The translations under genes and the position numbers were made by a program. Source: Pontibacterium sinense (GTDB taxonomy: Bacteria > Pseudomonadota > Gammaproteobacteria > Pseudomonadales > Balneatricaceae). From it: 41,532 bases of DNA. How positions within the stretch are numbered: the stretch's first letter is position 1; every line of letters starts with the position of its first letter. The stretch is taken from positions 1 through 41,532 of the forward strand of contig NZ_JADEYS010000031.1 in the NCBI RefSeq assembly GCF_015209595.1, written 5' to 3'. The notes beneath the pieces are model-generated. The model ran no database searches. It saw only the letters and a program-made list of their open reading frames with translations, and was not told the origin of the DNA. Positions 9,101 through 17,561 of the stretch are shown here, piece after piece.

Positions 9101-9245
9101 TGACCGCGGCCGTACGTATGGTGATCTCCGGGTCTTCCTGACTGGGGAAGTTGAGAAATGAGGTGATACCCGTGATGACGATAAATGCCAGCAGCAGGAT
9201 CGTCAGGCGCGCGTTATCAATAGCGAATGCGGTTAAGCGTCCCAT
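6189..9245 (-). CDS. RND efflux permease with altered proton relay
   Basis: This is a 1018-residue inner-membrane transporter of the AcrB-like RND superfamily. It shows the full duplicated plan: an N-terminal helix, a large periplasmic domain, a membrane bundle, then the same again. In drug-exporting RND pumps helix 4 carries an Asp pair; here it reads LLVDNGIV, with D400 kept and N401 in place of the second Asp. The helix-10 lysine position reads IIINNGIV, with Asn in place of Lys. Such variants occur in a recognisable RND subgroup, so it is probably functional. The adaptor gene lies 21 bases upstream, and AAGGAG precedes the ATG. It likely forms a tripartite pump with that adaptor and the TolC encoded upstream. 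The substrate is unknown. Confidence 0.93.
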   Translation of the reverse strand: MGRLTAFAIDNARLTILLLAFIVITGITSFLNFPSQEDPEITIRTAAVTTRMPGLSPERIENLITKPLERSLKQIPEVKEIRSTSTTGQSVINVELDDQYFELDPIWQDLRNKMNDIKRELPSDAQGPYVNDDFGRTASATVAIVGDHFTMADMRVIAEDLQDEYSALDAVSRVDILGLQEERVWLEMDPVRLSHYKISPSQITQALSKQNIILPGGDIDADGVTITIEPSGNFESIDDIKLLTIATSDTEFVYLQDLVNIRRGYVEPLSQPAYYNNREAVVLSVAMVANANIFEFDTAVQQLTTKMQQQVPLGVELSFATYQPVMVQKAIDGATSNLYQTIGIVLAVVMIFLGLRTGLIVGSLVPLAILLSLLAMGALNIPLQRMSIAAIIISLGLLVDNGIVIAEDIKRRLGLGENRRDAAISASQSLGVPLLTSSLTTILAFMPLMLAEDVMGEYLRSLSQVIITTLLSSWFLAIFAIPCLCYWFLPEQDATAQQEDTKAEHGFVTGYRKLVETVLRFRLSFIGLMVGILVVALYGFKFIDQQLMAGSDRNQFLIYINLPAGSTTDETLAVTRRLATWLDNDTENPEVSSNIAYIASGGPRFFLALEPVDPDPSKAFLVVNIEEGQPVDPVVERTNRYIKQQLPEADGTAKKMWLSTTEKGLVEYRIKGDNIGTLSQLGSQIESGFRAIDGSQNIKNDWETPTIKVRVEIDQARARRAGVTSEEIARALNAYYKGVKVSDYREGDQSIPILLRGDQQRNDLDRLRTLELYSTSQSTPVPLIQVADFLGEVQPSRIKHLNQKRTMVISGKHESLSAKELHAKMQSTLDGLNLPAGYEIELAGEIKGSEEANSALFAYMPHCLALIVVLLVWQFNSFRRPAIIMLTIPLVLIGASAGLLASGTVFDFNGMLGVFSLAGIIINNGIVLIDRIELGYGQGEQGFDAIVNACAERLRPILITTLTTILGLIPLAVFGGELWRSLGVVMISGLAVGSILTLAFVPALYAVMFRVKAVKAEA

Positions 9246-9266
9246 AGGTTTATTCTCCTTATCCGC

Positions 9267-10379
9267 TTAAGGCTGCCAGAGCTGAACTTTCTGGCCGTCT
9301 TGCAGGAAGGCGACCCCGGCGATAATGACTTTTTCACCCGCTTTCAGGCCTTCCACCACTTCCAGTTTGTTGTGGCGGATATCGCGGGTTTTCACCATGC
9401 GGCGTTCTGCGGTGGATGTTTCCGGGTTAAAGACAAAGATCGGGATAGGAGCGTGCTTAGCAGCGCCTTTCTTTTCGCTGCTGGCATTGCGAATATCGAT
9501 CGCGGAAAGGGGGATCAGGTAGACGGGCTGTTCGCTTTGGGTATCGCCAAACAAAAAGCTGACTTTAGCGGTCATTCCCGGTAGCAGTTGGTCATTGTTT
9601 TCCAGCAGATCAATGCGAACCGGATAAGCGTTGCCGGTGGAGACCTGAAAGCCCACTTCACTGACCACGCCTTTCTGTAAGGTATCCGGGAGTGTTGGAA
9701 ACTCAACGTCAACGGCCTGGCCGTAGCTCACTTCACGAATAAGGGTCTCAGGGACCAGTACGCGAGCCTTTAGACTGTTCTCGCCCTGCAGTTCAAATAG
9801 GGTCTGACCGGCTTTGATTTCGGTGAATGGCTCGACTTCGCGACTGGAAATTTTGCCATCAAAAGGTGACTTCAGCGTGGTGCGGCTCATATCCAGCTCG
9901 GCATTTCGCAGATCAGAGCGGGCAACATCCACGTCTGTGCGCGCTGCTGCCAGTGCTGTACGGGCCTGATCAACAACTGTGGCGCTGGTGAAGCCCTTTT
10001 TAAGCAGACTGTTTTTACGGTTGTAGTCTTCCTGCTTTTCGCTCAGGTTCGCGCGTGCATTGCGCAGTTTGGCCTGACGGGAGGACAGTGTCAGCTGATA
10101 ATCTTTTGTCGACAGTGATGCGAGTATCTGGCCTTGTGTCACCCGATCACCGAGGTTGACCAATACTTCTTTAACCTGACCGGATACCTGAAAGCTCAGT
10201 TCAGAACGGTTGCTGGATTCCAGCACACCGGAGATCTGGCGAATTCGGCTACCGGACGTTGCGCCAACCTCTTCAAACTTTACGCTGGGTGTTACGGGAG
10301 GGGCCGTGGCTTCAGGTTCCTTGCAGCCAGTCAGCGCAATAGTGGTGACAAACAAAAGAGATACAAATGTCAGTCGCAT
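9267..10379 (-). CDS. RND periplasmic adaptor, lipoprotein
   Basis: This membrane-fusion (HlyD/AcrA-type) protein bridges the RND permease to TolC. The chosen ATG gives 370 residues and has AGGA nine bases upstream. Six codons further upstream another start is possible but is poorly placed. The N-terminus is a lipoprotein signal ending in LTGC, so the mature protein should be lipid-anchored in the inner membrane. A barrel-sandwich half (SFQVSGQVKEVLVNLGDRVTQGQ), a helical hairpin (about residues 90-160), the second lipoyl half (LKSPFDGKIS) and beta-barrel regions follow in order. The RND gene is 21 bases downstream in the same operon. Confidence 0.94.
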   Translation of the reverse strand: MRLTFVSLLFVTTIALTGCKEPEATAPPVTPSVKFEEVGATSGSRIRQISGVLESSNRSELSFQVSGQVKEVLVNLGDRVTQGQILASLSTKDYQLTLSSRQAKLRNARANLSEKQEDYNRKNSLLKKGFTSATVVDQARTALAAARTDVDVARSDLRNAELDMSRTTLKSPFDGKISSREVEPFTEIKAGQTLFELQGENSLKARVLVPETLIREVSYGQAVDVEFPTLPDTLQKGVVSEVGFQVSTGNAYPVRIDLLENNDQLLPGMTAKVSFLFGDTQSEQPVYLIPLSAIDIRNASSEKKGAAKHAPIPIFVFNPETSTAERRMVKTRDIRHNKLEVVEGLKAGEKVIIAGVAFLQDGQKVQLWQP

Positions 10380-10492
10380 GATATGCCATCCTGTCATAGC
10401 GAAATTAATAGACTTCAGCTTAGCTTAGAGTGGCCTGATTTTGATGACCAAAACCACGTTAATCCGCTGAATTTATTCCAGATTACATGTAA

Positions 10493-10523
10493 AAAAGGCA
10501 GTAACGGGTAGTTACTGCCTTTT
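10493..10523 (-). terminator. Rho-independent terminator after tolC
   Basis: A perfect 13-bp stem (10493-10505 with 10511-10523, five-base loop) is flanked by A-runs and T-runs. Read on the minus strand, GTTACTGCC is followed by six Ts. It closes the tetR-MFP-RND-tolC operon, implying a separate promoter for the second MFP-RND pair in 10380-10490. Confidence 0.88.
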
Positions 10524-10528
10524 CTCAT

Positions 10529-10563
10529 ACGAGCTGAATGAGGATCTGGCTCATTCAGCTCGT
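10529..10563. repeat. Second perfect hairpin after tolC
   Basis: A 14-bp perfect stem (10529-10542 with 10550-10563) and a seven-base loop sit between the tolC stop and the terminator. It has no T-run of its own. It may protect the 3' end of the tolC message or act as part of a tandem terminator. Confidence 0.7.
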
Positions 10564-10587
10564 GTCAGATGTGTCGTTGGATCAGGA

Positions 10588-11883
10588 TCAGGGTTTCGTC
10601 AGCCACTGATCCAGAGCGTTCAGGTCATCGGGACTCAGGCTGCCGACCTGTTGCTTGAAGCTGAACAGGTTGAAGACGTAGTCAAAGCGCGCATTGGCGT
10701 AATCGCGTTGTGCGCTGTAGAGCTGCTGCTCGGCGTTCAGAACATCAACGACGTTACGTGTACCGACATTGAAGCCTTCTTCGGTTGCCTTCAGTGCCGT
10801 TTCGCTGGATTTGATGCTCTGCTTACGCGCCTGTACTGACAGCACGTCGGTACGCAGATCACGCAACAAGCTACGGGTCGATTGAGTCACTGCACGCAAT
10901 GTATCTTCGCGATCTTGTTGAACAGCGATCATCTGTTGAGTTGTCTGGCGGCTCTGAGAGCTGGTGGCACCACCGCTATAGAGCGGCAGGCTAAACGTCA
11001 GACCGATCGAGTTGGTATCGTTGATGTTGTCAGCCGTTGCTGTGCCGTTATCGTAGTCATAGCTGGCAGCCAGACTCAGTGTCGGCAAGTGGCCTGAACG
11101 TGCTGCCTGAGCCGTGCGGCGGGAGGCTTCAACCGCAGCGTCAGCAACACGCAGGTTCAGGTTGCCTTTCCATGCTTTATCCAACCAGCGATCCGGGGTA
11201 TCCGGGGTCGGTGTCTGCACCGGGTAATCTTCGCGGAGCAGGTCGGCTTTGCCCACTTCCTGACCGGTCAGTCGTTCCAGCGCTTCATAACTGTTTTCCA
11301 GATCACCTTCAGCTTCAATACGGGCAACGCGGGCATTGTCGAACGATGCCTGAGCTTCCTGTACGTCAGTAATCGCGATCAAACCGACTTCGAACTGAGC
11401 GTTTACCTGATCCAGGCGACGTTTAATCGCACGTTCCTGAGCTTGAGTCGTTTCCAGCGTGTTCTGAGCACGGAGTACGTTCAGGTAGGCTTCTACAGAA
11501 CGTAGAATCAGATTCTGCTGTGCCAGATCAAACTGCAGGCGCGCCTGTTCAGACTGGGCCTGTCCACGTTTGAAGCTGAACCATGCGTTGGCATCGAATA
11601 GCGGTTGGTTCAGCGCAACGGTATAGCCGTTGTTGTTGAACGCCGCGGTGTCGCTTTCTGTCCAGGTTGTATTGGCGGACAAGCTGACATTGGGCAGTAG
11701 CCCTGCACGTGCCTGAGGTACGGCTTCAGTCCCGGCCAGATAAGTCGCTTCGGCGGATTTAAGCTGAGGATCGTTGGCGAGTGCTTGCTGATAAATATCA
11801 GCAAGCGCCGCAGCATTGACCTGCGTGCTCTGGAGTGCCAGAGCCAGCAGGGCAGATGCGGAAAGTAACTGTGCTGTTTTCAC
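10588..11883 (-). CDS. tolC: TolC-family outer-membrane channel
   Basis: This outer-membrane efflux channel also reaches across the periplasm. I place the start at a GTG preceded by AAGGAAG, giving 431 residues. An upstream in-frame TTG at 11901 has no ribosome site. A Sec signal peptide ends in the QVNA/AALADIY region. Then come the duplicated coiled-coil and strand repeats of the family: the first around ALANDPQLKSAEA and YTVALNQPLFD, the second around NLRVADAAVEASRRTAQ and GLTFSLPLYSGG. It lies about 20 bases after the RND gene and is last in the operon. As the only TolC here it may also serve the second MFP-RND pair. Confidence 0.94.
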   Translation of the reverse strand: MKTAQLLSASALLALALQSTQVNAAALADIYQQALANDPQLKSAEATYLAGTEAVPQARAGLLPNVSLSANTTWTESDTAAFNNNGYTVALNQPLFDANAWFSFKRGQAQSEQARLQFDLAQQNLILRSVEAYLNVLRAQNTLETTQAQERAIKRRLDQVNAQFEVGLIAITDVQEAQASFDNARVARIEAEGDLENSYEALERLTGQEVGKADLLREDYPVQTPTPDTPDRWLDKAWKGNLNLRVADAAVEASRRTAQAARSGHLPTLSLAASYDYDNGTATADNINDTNSIGLTFSLPLYSGGATSSQSRQTTQQMIAVQQDREDTLRAVTQSTRSLLRDLRTDVLSVQARKQSIKSSETALKATEEGFNVGTRNVVDVLNAEQQLYSAQRDYANARFDYVFNLFSFKQQVGSLSPDDLNALDQWLTKP

Positions 11884-11903
11884 GTGTGCTTCCTTATGCA
11901 ACG

Positions 11904-14900
11904 TTAAACTTCTTCGGGCTGAACTTCTTTGAACGTTCTTTTGCCCAGATAACTATAGACCGTTGGAATAACAAACAAGGTGAGCACGGTACCAAAGGTC
12001 ATGCCGCCCACAATTACCCAACCAATCTGCTGACGGGATTCAGCACCTGCGCCGAAGGCCATCGCCAGTGGTACTGCACCCAACACGGTGGCTGCGGTAG
12101 TCATCAGAATCGGACGCAGTCGCAGTGTGGCGGCTTCAACAATCGCCTCCCGCAGGTCTCGACCCTGATCCTGTAACTGGTTAGCAAATTCTACGATCAG
12201 AATACCATGTTTGGTAACCAGACCAACCAGCGTAATCAGGCCTATCTGGCTGTATACGCTAAAGGAGCCTCCGCTGTACTTCAAGGCAAGCAGGGCGCCG
12301 AAAATGGCCGGTGGTACCGACAGCATAATGATCAACGGATTCTTGAAGCTTTCGAACTGTGCAGCCAGTACCAGGAACACAAAGACGATGGCCAGTGCAA
12401 ACGTGATCATCAGTGTGCTGCTGGAGTTTTTGAATTCACGGGATGGGCCGGTGAAGTCAAATGTTGCGTCCGGGGCGATCTCTTTCAGGCTCTGTTCCAG
12501 ATAATCCAGTGCTTCACCCTGAGAGTATCCCGGAGCCAGCAAGGTCTGGAATTTAACCGCTTTCACTTTGTCGAAGTGGTTCAGTTCGCGTGGTGCAACG
12601 GACTCTGTAACTTCAACCAGATTGGAAAGCTGTACCATGTCACCTTCCGGTGTACGGACGTAAAGCTCGGTCAGGTCACTCGGATCACGGCGTGCGCTGT
12701 CGGCGACCTTAACAATCACCTCATATTGCTCACCATTGCGCTTAAAGCGGGTCACATCACGGCCAGCCATGTAGCTTTCCAGGGTGCGGCCCACGGTCGC
12801 GACATCGATACCGATCTCTGACAACTTGTCGCGCTTAACATCCATCTGCAGTTCGGGTTTATTCAGCTTGAGATCGCTGTCAGGCTGCATCAGGCCTTTG
12901 TTGGCCATGATCTTGCCCATCATCTGGTCGGCAATGCCTTTCAGGTCGTCATAGCTGCCGTTGTACTTCACAACGAACTCGATAGGACGGGAGATAAAGC
13001 TCTGGCCCAGTGACGGCAGATCCAGTGCAAAACTCATGATGCCGGTAATGCCGCCATAGAGCTGAGGCGTCAGCTGCTGAGAGATCTCCTGCTGCTTGCG
13101 CTCACGGTCTTCCCAGCGATCCAGACCCACAAAGGTCATGGCGTTAGTTTCAGCCGGGAAACCCACGATCGAGAAGTAACGATCTGATTCAGGAACCTGA
13201 CTGACCACGCCCTCTATCTGGCGGGAATAGCGATCGATATAGTTAACCGATGCACCATCAGGCGCCATCGCAAACACCAGAATGTCACCGCGGTCTTCGT
13301 ACGGAGCCAGTTCTTGCGGAAGCTGGGTGTAATAGAACGCCGCACCGCCAAAGCTGGCGGCCATGATCAATACAGCCAGCAAGCGGGAGCGCAGAAGCTT
13401 ATCCAGCAGACGACGGTAACCGTTAGTCAGGCCAACCAGCATGCCTTCGATCAGGTTGAACAGGGCGCTGTGGCGTTTCTCATGCTTCAGCATGCGTGAG
13501 GCCATCATTGGCGACAAACTCAGCGCAACAAAGGTTGAGACGACAACGGCCCCTGCCAATGTGAGCGCAAACTCGGTAAACAGCTTGCCGGTCCGTCCTT
13601 CAGAAAACACCACAGGTACAAATACGGCAACCAGTACGGCGGTGGTTGCGAGTACGGCAAACCCGATCTCTTTCGCACCTTTAAAGGCTGCCTGAACGGG
13701 GCTTAAACCCTCTTCAACGTGGCGGTAGATGTTCTCCAGCATGACGATGGCATCATCGACCACCAGGCCAATCGCAAGGACGAGCGCCAGCAGTGTCAGT
13801 GTATTGATGCTGAAATTCATCAGGTACATCATCGCAAAACCACCGATCAGCGACAGTGGAATCGTCACCACCGGAATCAGCGTTGCGCGTACGTTTCGCA
13901 GGAAGAAGAACAGCACCAGAATAACCAGTACACCGGCCTGTGCGAGTGTTTGGTAGACGGATTTGATCGATTCATCGATGAAGATAGATGAGTCGTACGC
14001 GACCTCTACTGCCATACCTTCAGGCAAGTTACCTCGGATGTTCTCCAGCTTGGCACGAATGTCTCGGGACACGTCCAGCGGGTTCGCCGTGGATTGTTTT
14101 ACCACACCCAGTGCGACAGCACTTTCGCCTTTGTAGCGGGAGATCTGACGGTCATTTTCCGGTGCAACTTCTACCCGGGCGACATCCTTGATGCGAACCG
14201 GATAACCATCATCGTTACGGATGATGATGTTCTTAAATTCATCTTCATCATTGAGGTCGGTTTTGGTCAGCAGCGTGAACTCACGTTCGCGGCTTTCGAT
14301 CCGGCCTGCGGGTACTTCGATGTTCTGACCTTTAAGCGCGGCTTCCACATCTTGTGGCATCACGCGGTAGGCAGCCATTCGTGCCGGATCCAGCCAGATA
14401 CGCATGGAGTATTTACGTTCGCCAAAGATCAGGACATTGGCCACGCCGCCTACGGTTTGCAGCTGATCCTTCACGCGATTGTCCGCAACCTCAGTCATCT
14501 CCATCGCACCATGACGATCGGATGAGAAGGCCAGCCAGATAATCGGCTGTGCGTCCGCTTCCGTTTTCGTCACGACCGGAGGGTCAATATCGTCCGGCAG
14601 CTGGCCGGTAACACGACTGACACGGTCGCGCACATCGGCGGCGGCATCGTCCGGATCACGGGTAATTTTAAATGTGACGGAGATCTGGGATTTTTCGGTT
14701 CGACTGATGGAGTTCATAAAGTCGATACCTTCGATCCCGGACAGAGAGTCCTCGATGATCTGGGTAATCTGGTTCTCGATGATCGACGCACTTGCACCGG
14801 GGTAGGTGGTTTCCACCGTCACTACCGGCAGATCAATCTTCGGATATTCGCGTACGGTCAGCCGGTCAAAGGCGATGAGGCCGATCAACAAGACCAGCAA

Positions 14901-14954
14901 GCTCATCACCGTCGCCAGTACCGGGCGCTTGATGCTTATTTCAGACAGGACCAT
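11904..14954 (-). CDS. RND multidrug efflux permease (HAE1 type)
   Basis: This 1016-residue inner-membrane proton-driven efflux pump exports drugs or other amphiphiles. The duplicated AcrB-like architecture is complete. The proton relay is intact, with D400 and D401 in GLVVDDAIVMLEN and a lysine in the helix-10 motif LVTKHGILIVEF. The N-terminus (MVLSEISIKRPVLATV) is typical. The ATG has GGGAG ten bases upstream. The adaptor gene ends five bases before it and tolC begins about 20 bases after it, so one transcript should encode the whole pump. The substrate is not predictable. Confidence 0.95.
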   Translation of the reverse strand: MVLSEISIKRPVLATVMSLLVLLIGLIAFDRLTVREYPKIDLPVVTVETTYPGASASIIENQITQIIEDSLSGIEGIDFMNSISRTEKSQISVTFKITRDPDDAAADVRDRVSRVTGQLPDDIDPPVVTKTEADAQPIIWLAFSSDRHGAMEMTEVADNRVKDQLQTVGGVANVLIFGERKYSMRIWLDPARMAAYRVMPQDVEAALKGQNIEVPAGRIESREREFTLLTKTDLNDEDEFKNIIIRNDDGYPVRIKDVARVEVAPENDRQISRYKGESAVALGVVKQSTANPLDVSRDIRAKLENIRGNLPEGMAVEVAYDSSIFIDESIKSVYQTLAQAGVLVILVLFFFLRNVRATLIPVVTIPLSLIGGFAMMYLMNFSINTLTLLALVLAIGLVVDDAIVMLENIYRHVEEGLSPVQAAFKGAKEIGFAVLATTAVLVAVFVPVVFSEGRTGKLFTEFALTLAGAVVVSTFVALSLSPMMASRMLKHEKRHSALFNLIEGMLVGLTNGYRRLLDKLLRSRLLAVLIMAASFGGAAFYYTQLPQELAPYEDRGDILVFAMAPDGASVNYIDRYSRQIEGVVSQVPESDRYFSIVGFPAETNAMTFVGLDRWEDRERKQQEISQQLTPQLYGGITGIMSFALDLPSLGQSFISRPIEFVVKYNGSYDDLKGIADQMMGKIMANKGLMQPDSDLKLNKPELQMDVKRDKLSEIGIDVATVGRTLESYMAGRDVTRFKRNGEQYEVIVKVADSARRDPSDLTELYVRTPEGDMVQLSNLVEVTESVAPRELNHFDKVKAVKFQTLLAPGYSQGEALDYLEQSLKEIAPDATFDFTGPSREFKNSSSTLMITFALAIVFVFLVLAAQFESFKNPLIIMLSVPPAIFGALLALKYSGGSFSVYSQIGLITLVGLVTKHGILIVEFANQLQDQGRDLREAIVEAATLRLRPILMTTAATVLGAVPLAMAFGAGAESRQQIGWVIVGGMTFGTVLTLFVIPTVYSYLGKRTFKEVQPEEV

Positions 14955-14959
14955 GTTGC

Positions 14960-16018
14960 TTATTCTCCCTGCTTAGCCTGCTGACTGCCGTCAACAAAGA
15001 TCGGTGTAACCGGCATGCCCGGGAACAGTTTGATCTGACCGGCGGTAATCACCACGTCACCTTTAATCAGGCCCTTGGTGATCTGTACTGTGCCAGGGCG
15101 GCGCTGTCCCATCTCAACCGGCACCAGCTCAACCATGTTGCCTTGTGCGACACGCATGACGAAGAAACCGCCGTTTTGCGGGATGATCGCTTGCTCAGGG
15201 ATCACAATCGCTGCATCTTCCTGTTTCATGACCAGATTAACCTTGGCAAACAGGCCGGGGCGCAGCAGGCCTTCATCGTTCGGGATACGGGCACGTACTT
15301 CGATATTGTGTGAGCGGGTATCGGCACTCGGAGCAATGGCATAGACCTCACCGGAGAAAATCCGGCCCGGGAAGGCATCGACTTCTACGTTGATTGCGCT
15401 GCCCGGCTTTAAAGCGGCAAGATAAATTTCAGGGACACGGAAGTCCGCTTTCATGGTTTTCAAGTCGGTCAGTTCAACCAGCTCCTGCCCCACATTCACG
15501 TAATCACCCGGGCTAACCAGACGCAGGCCGATGGAGCCTGCGAAAGGTGCTTTGATCGTCATCTTATCCAGACGGGTCTGTGCCAGCGCCTGCTGTGCCT
15601 GATCAACCCGCAGTTGGGCGAGGGTGCTGTCGCGATCCTGTTCGGAACCGACACGCTTTTTCAGCAGGCTTTCCGCACGTTTGTACGCAATCTGGCTCAG
15701 CTTCACGCGAGCCTGGGCCTGCTTGAGTTCTGCACGGTAGATGGCGCTATCCAGTACAAACAGAGAGGCACCTCGGTCCACTTGCAGGCCTTCTTCAAAC
15801 AAAACCTTTTCAATACGGCCACTCTGATCCGGGCTGAGCTGAATGGTTTCATTTGCGCGCAAGTTGCCCACCGCATGGATAGAATGATCCAATGCCTGTG
15901 TCTGGACGGTGATCACCTCAGCAGGCAGTCCTTGAGGTGGTTTGTCTGCGGCAAAGGCGGACGGTGCGACAAGGCTGGTGGTCAGCAGCAGGCCGGCAAT
16001 AATACGGTTGGTTTTCAT
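14960..16018 (-). CDS. RND periplasmic adaptor subunit
   Basis: This HlyD/AcrA-type membrane-fusion protein has 352 residues. It has a Sec signal peptide (about residues 1-23, ending SAFA) and, unlike the second adaptor in the window, no lipobox cysteine. The order is a lipoyl half (NLRANETIQLSPDQSGRIEKV), a short alpha-hairpin (about 85-145), the second lipoyl half (IKAPFAGSIGLRLVSPGDYV), a beta-barrel, and a membrane-proximal domain ending in GDVVITAGQIKLFPGMPV. The start has AAGGAAGG in the right place. It lies eight bases after tetR and five bases before the RND gene. Confidence 0.95.
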   Translation of the reverse strand: MKTNRIIAGLLLTTSLVAPSAFAADKPPQGLPAEVITVQTQALDHSIHAVGNLRANETIQLSPDQSGRIEKVLFEEGLQVDRGASLFVLDSAIYRAELKQAQARVKLSQIAYKRAESLLKKRVGSEQDRDSTLAQLRVDQAQQALAQTRLDKMTIKAPFAGSIGLRLVSPGDYVNVGQELVELTDLKTMKADFRVPEIYLAALKPGSAINVEVDAFPGRIFSGEVYAIAPSADTRSHNIEVRARIPNDEGLLRPGLFAKVNLVMKQEDAAIVIPEQAIIPQNGGFFVMRVAQGNMVELVPVEMGQRRPGTVQITKGLIKGDVVITAGQIKLFPGMPVTPIFVDGSQQAKQGE

Positions 16019-16026
16019 ATCCTTCC

Positions 16027-16635
16027 TTATCCTTTGGGATCGGGGGCTTCAATCAGTTTGAACAGAGTAGTTACGTGGCGGCGCAACGGCTCGGCGGAGC
16101 GTTCTACTTTCAATTGCAACAAGGCACCTTGCCAGCCGTTCCAGATCATTTCGGCGAGCTCGCGGGCTGAAAGGTCCTTACGTACAGTGCCTTCGTCCTG
16201 ACAGATCTGCATGTCTTCCTCTATTGAAGACAAGACCTCCTGGCTGGAGGCGCGGATGGCGGCACTGAATAGCGGCGATGCCTGGCTGACTTCTCCTGTC
16301 AGGTTGGCCAGCAGGCAGCCGGTGCAATCCAGATCTTCTTCATACTTGCGAATTTCGTCGTTGATCATCCACTGTATCTTGCTCAGATAGGTGCCTGTCA
16401 GGGCAGCCATCTGCTCTTCCCAACGGGCAAACTCAATCGACTTATGGTGGTTGATGATCTCGACAGCAAACTGTTCTTTGTTCTCAAAGAAGTTATAGAA
16501 AGAGCCTTTGGATACTTCGCACGTTTCCAAGATCTCTTTCAGGCCAGTGGCGTTGTAACCGTTTCGGGCGAACAACTCGGCACCTTTTTCAAGAATGTTC
16601 TCCCGGCTGTGCTCCGGGCGTCTTCCGCGTGTCAT
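16027..16635 (-). CDS. TetR-family repressor of the efflux operon
   Basis: This 202-residue DNA-binding repressor has an N-terminal TetR helix-turn-helix (about residues 10-57, with TGLKEILETCEVSKGSFYNFF). Its C-terminal ligand domain is of the AcuR/NemR-like type with a CTGCLLANLTGE motif. Cys104 and Cys107 sit near where NemR-type proteins carry reactive cysteines, so redox or electrophile sensing is possible (inference). It is the first gene of the operon, eight bases before the adaptor. A palindrome upstream resembling the NemR operator suggests it represses itself and the pump. The alternative is a ligand-binding drug sensor. Confidence 0.92.
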   Translation of the reverse strand: MTRGRRPEHSRENILEKGAELFARNGYNATGLKEILETCEVSKGSFYNFFENKEQFAVEIINHHKSIEFARWEEQMAALTGTYLSKIQWMINDEIRKYEEDLDCTGCLLANLTGEVSQASPLFSAAIRASSQEVLSSIEEDMQICQDEGTVRKDLSARELAEMIWNGWQGALLQLKVERSAEPLRRHVTTLFKLIEAPDPKG

Positions 16636-16681
16636 AGGCGATACCTGTGCGGCTGTTTTGCAGGAACAACCACATTAATGA

Positions 16682-16709
16682 TTTTTAACTAGACCGGTCG
16701 TGCTAAAAA
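16682..16709 (-). promoter_or_regulatory. Probable TetR operator
   Basis: The core TAGACCGGTCGT (16690-16701) is centred on a perfect GACCGGTC palindrome. Symmetry extends outward as TTTTT..AAAAA on either side. It resembles NemR-type boxes (TAGACC..GGTCTA). It lies about 50 bases upstream of the tetR start codon, where a promoter would be. Confidence 0.6.
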
Positions 16710-16845
16710 TAGTGGTGCATATTGTAATCGGGTTTTGTGCATAAACAAGTTAAGAAAATGTAAAGAATTGCAACAATGCGTTCCGTTCTTCGCTTTATGC
16801 CTGCGCGGCCCGGAAACTATGGTTTCTGGGTGTTTGCTGCAGGGT

Positions 16846-17532
16846 TCAAGGGAGCTTTTTAAAATACGACATCCACTGGTCGAAATCGGTCACGTAGTTA
16901 AATCCACAAACGGTACGCACTGTTCGCCGTCTGAGCAGGTGCCTTAAACGTTGAGCGGCTAGGCGGATTTTTTCTCTGTTTCCGAAGGGGTTAAAGCGCA
17001 TATCCTCTGCGCTTCCAACCACCAGATCACACACAAACAGAACATCCTGATAGATATAAGCCGTAAACCCCGGAGTATGCCCACCCAGAACAAAGGCGTT
17101 GATCCCATGATATTCAAAGTCATTTGAAAATGGCTGGGTCACCTGATGATGGCATGCCAGTGGGTGTTGGTGCTCAGCCTCATGCAGATAGACTTCACTG
17201 CCCCAGTGCTGATGGTAGCGATCACTGGCACCCATAAAATCCCGGTGGGTAAACAGGATGGCATCAACCGCGGGGATATCCGGGTTGAAGGTCGGCAGGC
17301 AATCAATCAGCACTGATCTGTGTGGTGTTTCAACACGATAAACCGATACGCCGAGTGCCTCTGCTTTCAGTCGGGTCACTCGGTGGTTTACGCGCGTTTC
17401 TTTCAGGGTGCAACGTTCGTTGACGTACGCTTCGCTAACAAATCGGTCTTTGGGCGTGCCGCATAGCAAGCAGTGTGCGGGTATCTGTTGTGGCGGATTA
17501 AAACCGCAGCCACAGCATACAAGTGATGTCAT
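16846..17532 (-). CDS. Rubredoxin-like domain fused to MBL-fold protein
   Basis: This 228-residue protein begins with a rubredoxin/rubrerythrin-type knuckle pair, C6xxC9G then C21xxC24GTPKDRF, which normally binds one iron or zinc. A metallo-beta-lactamase fold follows, with the motif LFTHRDFMGAS where HxHxDH is expected, then GGHTPGFT (H152) and VCDLVV (D169). The first metal motif therefore keeps only one His and one Asp, so the active site is degenerate or unusual. It diverges from soxR across a SoxR box lying in its own promoter, which implies induction by redox-cycling stress. Its reaction is unknown; an electron-transfer or detoxifying role is an inference. Confidence 0.85.
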   Translation of the reverse strand: MTSLVCCGCGFNPPQQIPAHCLLCGTPKDRFVSEAYVNERCTLKETRVNHRVTRLKAEALGVSVYRVETPHRSVLIDCLPTFNPDIPAVDAILFTHRDFMGASDRYHQHWGSEVYLHEAEHQHPLACHHQVTQPFSNDFEYHGINAFVLGGHTPGFTAYIYQDVLFVCDLVVGSAEDMRFNPFGNREKIRLAAQRLRHLLRRRTVRTVCGFNYVTDFDQWMSYFKKLP

Positions 17533-17561
17533 AAATCAACCTCTCTTCATTGAGGTTGTGC

